DNA of 64,000 nucleotides, from NCBI GenBank assembly GCA_949775045.1, contig OX459103.1, forward strand, positions 8,527,842 through 8,591,841, given 5' to 3'. This DNA comes from Metridium senile. Lineage: Eukaryota; Cnidaria; Anthozoa; Actiniaria; Metridiidae. Under the pieces are notes generated by a model. That model ran no database searches. It was not told the DNA's origin and saw only the letters and a list, made by a program, of their open reading frames with translations. This document shows positions 36,201-46,588 of this stretch, one piece after another (the first letter of the stretch is position 1; the number at the start of each line of letters is the position of its first letter). Made by a program: the position numbers and the translations under genes.

Positions 36201-39200
36201 AAGAGTAACTGTAAATGTCCTGAATGCTCGCCGACATATCCTAGATGTATTCACACTTCTGATAGTGACGACAATGACGAGGAAAATACTTTAAATGAGT
36301 TTGGTGAATCAGGTCTTTCGAAGTCTAAAGAAATTACAACTTCATTGGAGTGTTTTGAGGTCATTGCGACGCCAGAGTGCCGTCAGGAAGTCGAGGGATC
36401 TATTAGTTCTTGTCCAGTTGAGAAGAACGAACAAAATGGTTCTAATGGATGCTCGCCATCGAATGATGACAAACCCAGTAAAGGTACAAAGATGGATGGA
36501 TGATTTAATACATTAATAGTTGGTTAAAATGAATGGATGGGTGGGTTTATGGATAGATGGATGAATGGATTAGTAAATAGATAAATGGTTAAAGTTAATG
36601 GAAGAATGAATTAATAAATAAATACATGGTTATAAATTTAATGAATGTGTGTATGTACAGTATGTATCACTTATTGCATGCGTGCATGTATTCAATCTCG
36701 TCCCCATTCGCCGTTAGCTCTTACTGCGCATGTTCATCTTCGACGAGCTATCTTGGCTAAGATAGCTCGTCGAGAATGCGCAGTAAGAGCTAGCGGAGAA
36801 TGGAGACGAGATTTGCATCTATTGTTCCATGCGTAGTTGACATTGTCTCCACTCCACTGTCCTACAGATTCGAACGGGTCGCCGTCTAAGAATAACCATG
36901 GCAACAAGAAAAACAAAGACAGCCCACCCAAACCAGTCAGAGATGGAGCACGATCACGCATGCGTCAAGTGGTTCGACAGCCTACGTTTTACGTTAGTTC
37001 TGGCAATGGAAGCTCAATGTAAGTAGAGAAACGCGAATGAAAATACGTACGACAGTGACTACCTTAGGATGACGCTAGAATTTTGTAAATGTTATCTTCT
37101 TTCAATATTTGTTTAGGATCGAGGCCACTTTAATATCTCTTGGTTGGCGTAAGATAGAAGACCGCTACGACGAGACCTTCAAGCTCAAATGGGTCGAGTG
37201 TAAAAGTCAAATCGACTACAAGAACTTTAGAGAAGGTAAAAATTCGATAAGTAAATATATATACAACCAAGAAAGGCTTTGTTTGTTGTTTGTGCTTGTA
37301 CTGTTGCGTGTGCTAGTTAAGTGCTGGTGTTGGTGCTGGCGTTTGTGCTTATGCTTGTACCTGTGCTTAACCTTGTGCTTGCGCTGTTGCGTGTGCTAGT
37401 GCTTAACCTTGTGCTTGTGTGTGTGTGTGTGTTTGTGTCTTTTGTTATTTTTTTTGTTATTTACAAGATTCGCCACTAGGCAGGGATAAACCCACAGAGA
37501 ATATCTCCAGTAACGGGTTCCCAAATTCCAGTGTACGTATGAGAGTGAGGCAGTCACTGAGGGTTGTCACGGCCAGAGACTGATTTGGTTACGTCCTCAG
37601 TGGTTCTTTTACGTCCACCTTGTAACATAGTCAGAGTGAAGGCAGACGGGACCTCCGGCTTTACGTCCTTATCCGAGAAGACGAGGCACTGAGAGAGTAA
37701 AGTATCTTGCCCAAGGACACACCGTAATTGCCCGGGCCAGGAATCGAACCCAGACCATTAGTCCCGGAGTCCGACACGCTGACCGCTAGGCCACCACGTC
37801 TCTTCCTGTCTACTTGCCTCTCTATCTCTAGCAATCTACTTGTCTGTCTCTCTGCCTGTTTTGTTTTCTTGTTCTTGTGTGATTGTTTATTTTCTCATCA
37901 TTCATATCTTCGTTTCCCAGGTGACCAGCTTGTCAATCATATCTCCAACATCGGTCTGCTAACCACTAAACTGGGCTTGCTGTGCAGCCTAGAGGAGTAT
38001 GAACGAGTGCTCGACAAAGTTGGATCAAAGTGAGTTCACCGTAGAAACATTAAGAGAACTTGGAGGGAGGGGACTTAGGCGTAATAGTAATCAAAAACAT
38101 CCCTCGCGAACGATTTTGTATGTATACGTATCAGAAATACCTTATGCGATCTTGAAAACAATGCCATTACCATATATGGTATCGTAGGTGAGAAGTAACA
38201 AAAGACTTTGATTATCGCGCGAGATTTTTTTCTTTTTTGACAGGTTGAGATTGCAACAGAACAATGGGCATATCTTTGATACGACGAATACTATTTCCTT
38301 TTTCTATTCCCTTCGATTTTATCTTTCAAATCGCTGGTTTTGATCGCGAAGTGACTAGGGAGGGAGAAAGGGAAAAATAGCGTAATAGAATTATAAAGTT
38401 AATTTATGTGCGTATTTTGTTTTTCAGGCAGCGTATTCAGTTAAGTGAGTTTGTACCAGAAACCATCAAACTAACGAATTTAACTGAAAAACAGAAGTTT
38501 GTCAACGAAATTTACAAAGGTGAGAATAACCAAAAGAAAGCATCACCTTCTTGAATAATAGTATCATCGGTGATTATTGTTCTTACACCTATGGACAAAC
38601 GTTGTCGTGTTCGAAATGTAAATCATAGATTTTAGATCATAGAAACATAGACCGAGGTACTGAATGGGATTTTAATGAATAGTATGCATGTGACTTGTCC
38701 TTACAGTGCGACTACTGAAAATGGGGCCACCAGAACATGCAATCACGATCGAGAATATGAACAATAGAATCTCTACAAATGTTTGACTTTTTTGCTTAAA
38801 ATGGTAATAGTTTTCGTTATACGTGAACGGAACGGAATAGATCAATATTGAATATGAAACATCTTAGCTTGTGAGAACCCTGTACAATTTGTTTGTTTGA
38901 TCTAAACAAGTTATTTGGGGGGGGGGGGGGGGGGGGGTGTGGCCTCGGTTTCAGTAGTCGCACTGTAAGTACCATGCTGGTGCATTCAACATGGAGACCA
39001 AGACTGTTGAAGTGGTATTGAGAGTGTATTGTTTTATTAAAATCCCATCCGCCACTTCAGTCTTCGCTTTTATGATCTACGTTTCGTACATGCAAACGTT
39101 TTCAATTAGCTGTATTGCATGCACGCTAATGAGTGTTCAATGCATGATCAAGTCGGCAATTATCTTTGTTTACAGAGGGTGATGTGTGGATCTGTAAGCC

Positions 39201-42200
39201 AATACATACAACCTTTTTCAATTAGGCTCAATATACACCTATTTCAATTAACGTTGTCCATCTGGAATGGTTGATCTGAGACCGATAGGAATTTTGGGAG
39301 CTCGTTAAACTGCAAATGCACTATTATAATATTGCTTGAATATTAATGTTTACTTCTGAAATACTGTTATCTGTAATTCAGCACCATTCAAGCCTAATTC
39401 AACCATGCATTTGGAATTGAATGAACTCCCACAATTCCTATCGGTCTCAGATCAACCATTCCAGATGGACAACGTTAATTGAAATAGGTGTATATGATAA
39501 AAATTATCGTTGTTTACAGAGGGTGATGTGTGGATCTGCAAGCCAATAATTGCCCCTTATCTATGATTTACGTTTTGTACATACAACCTTTTTCAATTAG
39601 CTGTATTGCACACACGCTAATCAGTGCTCAATTCATGATCAAGTCGGTAACAGGTGGACGTACAGTGACGTATTTTGTTATGGTTTTGCTAACCAACCAT
39701 TGTTATTATAGAACAAAGGAAATTAAGAAATCTATTGTGAAAATAGTTGGCAAATTAGCATCACGATACCAACACTTGTAAAGGCCGATTTACACGATAC
39801 GATTTTGACCTACGGCTGTATTATACGATTTGCCTACAAATTGTAGTAGGTACCATTTACACGCGCACGACTAGTCGTATACGATTCATATACGCCATTG
39901 CTAAAATCGTGAGTGATTGGACGAAATACTAGATCCAGTTACTAATATGGGACAAATCACGTCATTTTCCTACGACAAGTCGTAGGGTTTTGATCCTTGG
40001 TTCAAAATCCTACTACAAGTTGTAGGTCGCGTGCGTCAGTTGTAGGCAAGTCGTAGGGGCATTTACACGGCACGACTTGGAGCTCATTTGAGTCGTATAC
40101 TACAAGTCGCACACGACAATCGTGCCTTGTAAATCGGCCTTAAAGTAACACTACGTTCATCTATTATCGTTGTTTTCAGAGGGTGATGTATGGATCTGTA
40201 AGCCAATAGGACAGAACCAAGGTAAAGGCATCTACATGGTCAACAGTACTGAACAGTTACGTGATAAGCTACGTCTAAACGTAGATCCTAATGCAGCTAC
40301 TAACGGAAGACGTAACAGTCACGTAAGACCTCCGCAAGGACGGATTATTCAAAGGTGAAGTTTTCTATGTTTTTGTTTGGTTTAATGATGATGATGATGA
40401 TCGTGATGATTATGATAACAATTAATATTTATTTATTTTTTATTTTATTTTTATATTCAATTTCATCAATATTTATTTTTATTAATTAATACATACACCT
40501 ACTTGCAGTAAGGTTGTCATACAAAAATATACATTTGTTATAAAGAAAATAGAACATCTGTGATTTAGTACGATAGGAATTGATTAAAAGACAAAAGAAG
40601 AGCACTCAAGTTGAACTTTCGCACTATTATTAAAATCACAAATGTTCTATTTTCTTTGTGACAAATGTTCTATTTTGTATGACAACCTTACTGCAAGTAG
40701 GTGCAATTAAATATACTATGATGATGATGTTGATGATATCAATGATGCTAATAATGATAATGGCTGGTGCTGATAATGGTAGTGATAAAGTTGGTGATGA
40801 TGATGATAATATAATGGTGATAGTGATGATGATAATTGTAATGATGATGATAGTAATGATGATGATAGTAATGATGATGATAGTGATGATGATGATAGTA
40901 ATGATGATGATAGTAATGATGATGATATTTATGATGATGATAGTAATGATGATGATAGTAATGATGATGATAGTAATGATGATGATAGTGATGATGATGA
41001 TAGTAATGATGATGATAGTAATGATGATGATAGTAATGATGATGATAGTAATGATGATGATAATATAATGGTGATAGTGAGGGTGATGATAGTAATGATA
41101 ATAGTAATGGGTTAGTACATATTGGTGGTGTTGATCATGTTATCAATGACGATGATGATTATAATGGTGATGGTGATGTAGATGATGGCGATGGTGTTTA
41201 TTATAGTTATTACGGTGATGATAGTAGTGTGTTAGCGAATATTAGTAGTGATAATAATGATGATAGTAATGGAAGCCATCATATTCATGATTCTAATGTT
41301 CTTTACCCCTCAGGTACATCACCAACCCTCTTCTTCTAAACAGCTTCAAGTTCGATGTCAGAGCGTACATGTATATAGCGAGTACCAATCCATATATTGT
41401 ATTATACCACCCCGGTTATATACGGCTGTCTTGTGTACCTTATTCACCGTTCTCTGAAGAGGCAGCCAACTCCATCTTGACTGCACATCTTACCAACCAG
41501 GTAATGTGATATGATTTAATGAGTTGTTGTGTGGTGTGATGTCATGCCTCGCGGTGTGATGTGGTGCGTTGCGTCGCGTGTTGCAATGCGATGTGATCAT
41601 TGCGGTGTGGTGTGATGCAGAGTTATGTAATGTAGTATAATGTTATGTGTTGCGTTGTGATGCGATGTGGTTTGGTTTGGTGTGCAATGCAACGCAAGTT
41701 TAACGTAAGGTAATGTACTGTAAGGTAACGCAGGTAAAATACGTGCGTATTTTTGTAATTTAACTTAACATAATGTAATGCAATGCAATGTAATGTTATT
41801 TAACGTAACATAATGTAATGTAGTGTAATATAATCAGTGTATTGCTATGTAATATAAGGTAATGCAATGCAATGTAATGTAATGTAATGTAATGTAATGT
41901 AATGTAATGTAATGTAATGTAATGTAATGTAATGTAATGTAATGTAATGTAATGTAATGTAATGTAATGTAATGTAATGCAATGCAATGCAATGCAATGT
42001 AATGTAATGTAATTCTTTTATATTTTAGTTTATCCAAAAGAAGCATCCATTGTATTCCAGTATGAAGGACGAGACAGTCTGGACATATGAACGACTACAG
42101 TCTTACATCGATGAACACCACACTAAGGACAAGGGACTTGCTGCAAACTGGATGTTCTCTACATTCACTGTAAGAACATTGATGATATTAATTTTGTATT

Positions 42201-44044
42201 TCATAGGGATGATGTTTATGATTATAGTTTATATGATGTTGATGATTATAGAGTTGATGATTATGTTGATGGCGATTAAAATTGTGATGATGATAATGAT
42301 GATGATTTCGGTGATGATGATTGTGGTGATGATGATTAAAAATGGTGATGATTATGGTGATGGCGATTAAATTTGTGATGATGATAATGATGATGATTTC
42401 GGTGATGATGATTGTGGTGATGATGATTAAAAATGGTGATGATTATGGTGATGGCAATTAAATTTGTGATGATGATAATGATGATGATTTCGGTGACGAT
42501 GATTGTGGCGATGATTGTGGTGATGATGATTTAAAATGGTGAGGATGATAATGGTACTGATGATAGTGATGATTATGGCAATGGTAATTATAATGGTAAT
42601 GACGATAATGATAATGACGAGGATGATGATAATGGCGATGGCGATTAAAATAGTGACGATGTTAATGGTATTGATGATAATGATGATTATGGACATTGTA
42701 ATTTTACAATGGATATGACGATAATGGTAATGATGATTATGATGTCGGTGATAGTGATGGAGATGGAGATAAAAATGGCGATGGTGGAAACGACGTAATG
42801 ATGATGGTGAGAACGGTAATGATAATGATGATCATAACGGTATTGGAAGGACATGAAAATTGTTTGTGAGCTGTACGTATACTTATATTTAACTGAACTG
42901 CAACCATCAATTCCATTGTTTTAGAGACGAATGCAGCAGATCATGTTAACGTGCTTTCATAGTGTTCGTAAGAAGTTGCATCGTAGAACTGGTTTCTTTG
43001 ACCTGCTAGGCTTTGATTTTATGATAGATGAAAACTTTAAGGTAACTAGGAGATCTAGTACATCATGGAACTATTATTATATAACACAAATATAACGCGC
43101 ACTACCCTGCGAGTAGCCTACGTAGCCTACGTAGCATGCGTTTATTTTTTGGGGAACGGGAAAAAGTTGTTTTGGGTTGTTTTGGGATAGCTGTGTTACC
43201 GATATGGCCGCGCGAAACCTAAGACGAGTGCAAAAAGCGAAGTCGTGAGGCAGAGGTTATTTTCTTTTACCCTTAGAGCGACGTACCCTTGTCACGCAAA
43301 AACTTACATTTTACCTTTGGAAAACGCGCATGCTCAATATGATAAGCTGCGGGAGTCGACAGAGGTTTTGTTCCGCGCTGAGGATTCGCACTGATGATAA
43401 TAATAATTATGTTCATTGTGTTATTTCAGGTTTGGCTAATCGAGGTCAATGTGAATCCATCTCTCAGTACTAGTTGTCAAGTCTTGAAAGAAGTTATCCC
43501 TGATATGGTGGATAGTACTGTCAGTAAGTACATCCAGTATATACTAATAGTCTTACTTTATCATCATCATCATCATCATCATCAACAACATCATTATCGC
43601 CCGGGGGTACTCCCATATACTGATTTGCTATACGGGTATGTATTACATGGTATGCATTTAACCAAAATTGTCTTAAACAGGATCTAGAAATTTGAAAAAA
43701 GATCGTATAATTTTAAAATAGAGTCTTGAATAGGGTATGATATTTTACTCTCGAGGGTCTAAAATAGGGTCAAGGCTTTTTACCTCTGTCGGCACAACGC
43801 TATCCAAAACAATGTTGAGTACCTAGCCAAATCCCCCCCCCCCCCCCCCCGGGGAATTATCGTCATTATCATCTTCTTTTCTATTTTTCTTATCAACAAT
43901 AACCTCCATTTATTGTAACCTCTTTTTATCCATGTAGAAATAGCTTTGGAAATCTTCGAGAAGACCAAAAAGCGTCGCCCAGTTTTACCTCTGGAAAACC
44001 TCAACGGTTTCTCTGTGTTATACAACGGAGAAGGGAAGAGCTAG
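30286..44044 (+). CDS. TTLL10: TTLL10-like tubulin glycylase with N-terminal NlpC/P60-like domain (16 exons)
   Basis: Exons 30286-30438, 31473-31623, 33141-33256, 33830-33926, 34557-34644, 35438-36483, 36868-37018, 37117-37235, 37921-38029, 38428-38519, 40180-40354, 41314-41500, 42029-42169, 42925-43041, 43430-43523, 43938-44044 give 980 aa; a second ATG at 30331 is possible. Residues about 100-200 look like an NlpC/P60 fold: 'LDCCGLI' (Cys113), 'GNQAYQ', 'MKPGDLVFI' and 'HVEIW' (His182). Exon 6 encodes a charged Gln/Glu/Lys-rich linker. About 580-980 is the TTL ATP-grasp ligase: 'FREG', 'WICKPIGQNQGKGI', 'QRYITNPLLL', 'KFDVRAYM', 'HLTNQFIQKK' and 'WLIEVNVNPSLS'. TTLL10 extends polyglycine side chains in mouse; the human protein is inactive. 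Candidate polyA signal at 45042. Confidence 0.93.
31425..31472 (-). mobile_element. Antisense SINE fragment at the exon 2 acceptor of the TTLL10-like gene
   Basis: 'gcgcacaactcagctcaca' and 'gatttttgcaacagaggga' align with the antisense SINE body at 61854-61900, with small gaps. The segment ends at the acceptor AG (31471-31472). The resemblance is short and may be partly chance. Confidence 0.4.
31966..32660. mobile_element. TIR element of about 690 bp, 'GGGATCCTCCACC' ends
   Basis: Arms from 'aaagggatcctccaccaaaa' at the left and its complement at the right extend inward for more than 150 bp ('tgacgtcatgttgctcccaa' is matched near 32495). TTAA is found at both ends and could be the target duplication. 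No transposase. TTLL10-like intron 2. Confidence 0.8.
34005..34500. repeat. (GAT/GGT)n repeat with unit of about 111 bp
   Basis: Trinucleotide-rich tract in which 'gaggatggcatcagtgatga' recurs three times about 111 bp apart. Long open frames on both strands are artefacts. Confidence 0.9.
34722..34921. mobile_element. TAA-target MITE, 'AGGCCCGGGCAAACGG' family, copy 1
   Basis: 200 bp between TAA at 34719-34721 and TAA at 34922-34924. Ends 'aggcccgggcaaacgg' / 'ccgtttgcccgggcct'. Subterminal 'caacatttgcttcaacat' boxes are inverted. Copy 2 is at 44490-44648. Confidence 0.85.
34925..35070 (+). mobile_element. Diverged SINE fragment
   Basis: 'attccctcaggattatgcag', 'ggagtgagtgtgagattctc' and 'tgtctagctataaaattg' match the body of the SINE at 18473-18790 in order, without the tRNA-like head. 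Confidence 0.5.
35095..35225. repeat. Dispersed 'actagcgagtaaactagtat' repeat, second copy
   Basis: Shares 'gaaactagcgagtaaactag', 'gatataaacgataggtaa' and 'actttactgacgtttcgag' with 57510-57685. TTLL10-like intron 5. Confidence 0.6.
36694..36815. mobile_element. Foldback element before TTLL10-like exon 7
   Basis: Near-perfect arms of about 55 bp: 'ctcgtccccattcgccgtta' and its complement, with 'cgacgagctatctt' at the apex. It ends about 50 bp before the exon 7 acceptor. Confidence 0.75.
37455..37803 (-). mobile_element. tRNA-derived SINE, third family
   Basis: Read on -, it begins 'gtggtggcctagcggtcagc' (A-box region) and has the B box 'gggttcgattcctgg', then a body with 'ccttgggcaagatactttac'. 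It is about 350 bp and lies in TTLL10-like intron 8. The body differs from the SINE at 18473. Confidence 0.75.
38704..38965. mobile_element. MITE 'CAGTGCGACTACTGAAA', copy 2
   Basis: Ends 'cagtgcgactactgaaa' / 'tttcagtagtcgcactg' with TA on both sides (38702-38703, 38966-38967), a Tc1/mariner-type target. A G run of about 19 lies near the right end. Homologous to 24479-24742. Confidence 0.8.
39176..39204 (+). pseudogene. Decoy copy 1 of the start of TTLL10-like exon 11
   Basis: 29 bp match the start of exon 11 (40180) with one mismatch, including 'tggatctgtaagccaata'. The acceptor context 'tttgtttacag' is duplicated too. No donor follows. It lies 1004 bp upstream of the real exon. Confidence 0.85.
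39228..39496. mobile_element. Foldback element between the two decoy exon copies
   Basis: Arms of about 70 bp: 'tatacacctatttcaattaa' with 'gttgtccatctggaatggtt' at the left and their complement at the right, around an AT-rich centre. Confidence 0.75.
39520..39548 (+). pseudogene. Decoy copy 2 of the start of TTLL10-like exon 11
   Basis: 29 bp match exon 11 with two mismatches. The upstream 'attatcgttgtttacag' is nearly the real acceptor context 'attatcgttgttttcag'. No donor. The sequence following it shares over 80 bp with the sequence flanking decoy copy 1, so the duplicated unit included intron. Confidence 0.85.
39782..40140. mobile_element. TAA-target MITE, 'AGGCCGATTTACA' ends
   Basis: 359 bp between TAA at 39779-39781 and TAA at 40141-40143. 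Ends 'aggccgatttacacgata' / 'cttgtaaatcggcct'. Inside, 'ctacaagtcgta'-type boxes repeat in both orientations. It lies directly upstream of the exon 11 acceptor. Confidence 0.85.
40690..41290. repeat. (GAT)n repeat with an 18-bp sub-unit
   Basis: 'agtaatgatgatgat' iterated many times between 40840 and 41065, with related degenerate sequence on both sides. TTLL10-like intron 11. Confidence 0.95.
41500..42015. repeat. (TAATG)n pentanucleotide repeat
   Basis: A nearly pure taatg array at about 41865-41980, with degenerate flanks of tg/gtaat type starting at the exon 12 donor. It ends about 15 bp before the exon 13 acceptor. Confidence 0.95.
42175..42850. repeat. (GAT)n degenerate repeat
   Basis: Begins at the exon 13 donor. 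A unit of about 75 bp with 'gatgatttcggtgatgatga' is present three times between 42290 and 42500. Confidence 0.9.
43833..43855. repeat. Poly(C) tract
   Basis: C run of about 19 followed by 'gggg', in the last intron of the TTLL10-like gene, at the edge of a segment starting 'cccgggggtactccc' near 43601. This matches the poly(G/C) element style seen at 45276 and 46174. Confidence 0.85.
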
Positions 44045-44404
44045 AACCATAGAATCGAGGCTTAAAGTGTTGACAGAGAGAGAATGAGGAGAGGCGATCA
44101 GTTAGAAGCGCGGGGAATGAGCCGAGAGAGGCAACACGTAATTTTTAAAGGCGCGCTGTAGGTGATTTTCGAAAAAAATACTGGGAACTTGAATTCTCAA
44201 GCCAATAAGCGCAGGATTTTCTATAATCAACTGCGTATTTGTACTAAAGAATTGATATTTTAGTCAGTACTATTTTTAAAGGCCGATTGGGCCATAATTT
44301 ATAAGCCTGTGTGCGCGTAATACCTTAGCGTCCCGCGAGAATTGAGAAGCTCCCGCGGGACAGCTTACAAAGGAAGCCCACATTGCAAAAACGGTTGAGT
44401 AGAT

Positions 44405-44700
44405 ACATCACAAAATACAACACAAAATATGGAGTAAATCAATGCATTCAGGATGACACTTAATAGTTAGTAAACTCAACTCATCATAAAGGCCCGGGCA
44501 AACGGCTTCAACATTTGCTTCAACATTGGTTCGATTTTGTTGAACGCTGTAGAATGGTTGTTGAACGATGTTAAACGTAGGGGGACAAACGGTTTCAACA
44601 ATATTGAAAGGATGTTGAAGCAAATGTTGAAGCCGTTTGCCCGGGCCTTAAAGAGTGAACGTAGATGTAGATTTACCATTGAGTAAAATGTTCTCGATAT
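44405..44700. mobile_element. Inverted-repeat element (copy interrupted by a MITE)
   Basis: 'aatgcattcaggatgacact' and 'taatagttagtaaactcaac' match the uninterrupted copy at 60305-60505. The element is split by the TAA-target MITE at 44490-44648. Confidence 0.7.
44490..44648. mobile_element. TAA-target MITE, 'AGGCCCGGGCAAACGG' family, copy 2
   Basis: 159 bp between TAA at 44487-44489 and TAA at 44649-44651. Same ends as 34722-34921 but a shorter interior. It is nested in another repeat whose empty site is visible at 60.36 kb. Confidence 0.88.
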
Positions 44701-44754
44701 ATTAGTAAAACATAACTAAGAAAAGCGTTGGATATCAACGCATTTCGAAAAACG

Positions 44755-44824
44755 CAACCTCTTTCCCAGGGCCCCCTCCCTTCCCACCCAAAAGCGAAGG
44801 GAGAGGGCCCTGGGAACGAGATTG
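44755..44824. repeat. Hairpin 'TTCCCAGGGCCC'
   Basis: Inverted arms 'ctctttcccagggccc' and 'gggccctgggaacgag' around 'cacccaaaagcgaaggga'. A near-identical hairpin is at 52762-52823, and a half copy begins at about 52332. Confidence 0.75.
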
Positions 44825-45073
44825 CGAAAAATGCTGTTTTTGCAGTGCAAAGCTAAGGAAGAAAGGAGTTGGCTGAGGCTTGGTTGCAGTGCCTAGTCTT
44901 TTAATAGCGTGAGTGTGGACTTGAATTTTGTGTGAATAGATTAAAAATTTAGAAATTGTGTGAAATATGAGATATTTTAAAGAATATAAATATCTATATG
45001 TTGTAAATAGGGGGGGTCATTTTTAATGGAAATGATTTTGAAATAAAATACTTTTTGATACTGAAAACTAGTA

Positions 45074-45230
45074 AGGTGGACTTACAGTGACGTATTTTGT
45101 TATGGTTTTTCCAACCAACCATTGCCGTATTAGAATAAAGAAAATTAAAAAATCTACTGTGACAATGTTTTGGATAATAAGCATCACAATAACAACACTA
45201 GTAAACACTACGCTCACCTATTGTTTTTTA
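45074..45230 (+). repeat. Dispersed copy of TTLL10-like intron 10 sequence, without the MITE
   Basis: About 150 bp homologous to 39655-39780 plus 40141-40178, including 'cagtgacgtattttgttatg' and 'actacg..cacctattgtttttt'. The MITE at 39782-40140 is absent, with a single TAA at the junction. Hence this intron tract is part of a dispersed repeat. Confidence 0.75.
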
Positions 45231-45275
45231 TCAGATTTGCTACTAGCTATTGATAAAAAAGTAATAATGAGTAGG

Positions 45276-45610
45276 GGGATCAAGAAGATCAGGCCCTCCA
45301 CTATTCCCCCGGGGGGGGGGGGGGGACTCCCTTATTAAAAGGGGTGGGGGTCCTCGTCGTCCCTTTGAGGGTTTGAAAACAGTGTTTTGGTCCCGCTTAG
45401 AGTGGTAATGAAGATCAACAACAATGCTTCTTTTCAAAGATTGATTTTTATTTTAATCCCCTTTCTGGTCCCTCTTAGGGGTGAAATTTCATCACTGCCA
45501 TGCCCATCATCTCAAAATACAGGTCCCCTTTATGGGTCATTTTCAGAATTTCCGACAAGGACCCCCGACCCCTTTGATAAGGGAGCCCCCCCCCCCCCCC
45601 CCCCCCCCTC
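45276..45610. mobile_element. Poly(G)/poly(C) inverted-repeat element
   Basis: The left part has 'ccccc' and a G run of about 15 with 'actcccttattaaaaggggt'; the right part has 'cccctttgataagggagc' and a C run of about 24. Arms are imperfect complements. Non-coding. Confidence 0.65.
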
Positions 45611-46173
45611 CCCCCTGCTCTATGCTCCATCCCCGAGAGCTTGATGCTCAGGCTAGTTCAACCTCGAAACAAAATATCCTGCACATCACAAAATCCTGAA
45701 AAAATATCCTGCAAACCGGGAAAAGCTATCCTGCACACAAAATTACCCAACAAGCAACTCCTGGGTCGGAGAGTGAGTTTCGTGAGTTTGGGGTTCCTGT
45801 GTTGAAATTCGAAGACGACTCGTGTTTTTTTCTTTTTCTTCGTTTCCTGCGGAGGAGGCTAGGTCCATCACTTATGGTAATGTTTTAGTCAGTTTTTCTA
45901 TTCTTTTATTTTCTATTTCCAAAGTGTCTATTATCTGGACAATGTCAATTGATACGCATATGATACTCATTCCGGCTCAGAATTAGTTGCTAAGCTGTGG
46001 GCGGTACCTATTACCAAGGAACAGTCCAGATTTTCTATGCTCGAAAACTTCGATTATCGCCGCGGCTCAAGAATCACAGGAGAATCAAAAGAAAACCTCT
46101 GGGGCCAGGGTACAAGCGTCAGGAAATGGAAATGAAAATGGAAATGGAAATTAAGTTTACAGATACTAGTCCC

Positions 46174-46334
46174 CCGGGGGGGGGGGGGGGGGGTACTCCC
46201 TTTGTCCAAGTGGTAGGGGTGATCGGCGTACCTTTTAGGGTTAAAATATTTCCTATGCGTACCTTTTAGGGTCCTATTAGAGTTTTGGCTCAAAAATCAC
46301 TTGGACAAAGGGAGTAGCCCCCCCCCCCCCCCCC
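46174..46334. mobile_element. Poly(G)/poly(C) inverted-repeat element, 'TACTCCCTTTGTCC' type
   Basis: A G run of about 18, then 'tactccctttgtccaagtgg'. At the right is 'ttggacaaagggagtagc', then a C run of about 17. Related solo ends are at about 10043 and 31210. Confidence 0.75.
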
Positions 46335-46550
46335 AGGTACGAGTTACACTGAAATGTCAGTCATGGATTATATCATGTTATATGGAACAAATGGTGGATT
46401 ATATGATGGAATAAAGAGATTTATATTTGAGTTATTGCCGTAGGAGGGAGGTGAGGATAAATACTAATAAATGTCAAGACAAAAGTTTAAATAATAACTA
46501 AGTAATCACAAGGATTGTTTCATTTTAACTAACTCTCTAGATGATACCGT

Positions 46551-46551
46551 C

Positions 46552-46588
<37 letters not shown>

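Noticed and set aside
37728..37805. Functional tRNA gene on the minus strand
   Set aside because: Same reasoning: A/B boxes are followed by a SINE body with 'ccttgggcaagatactttac'.
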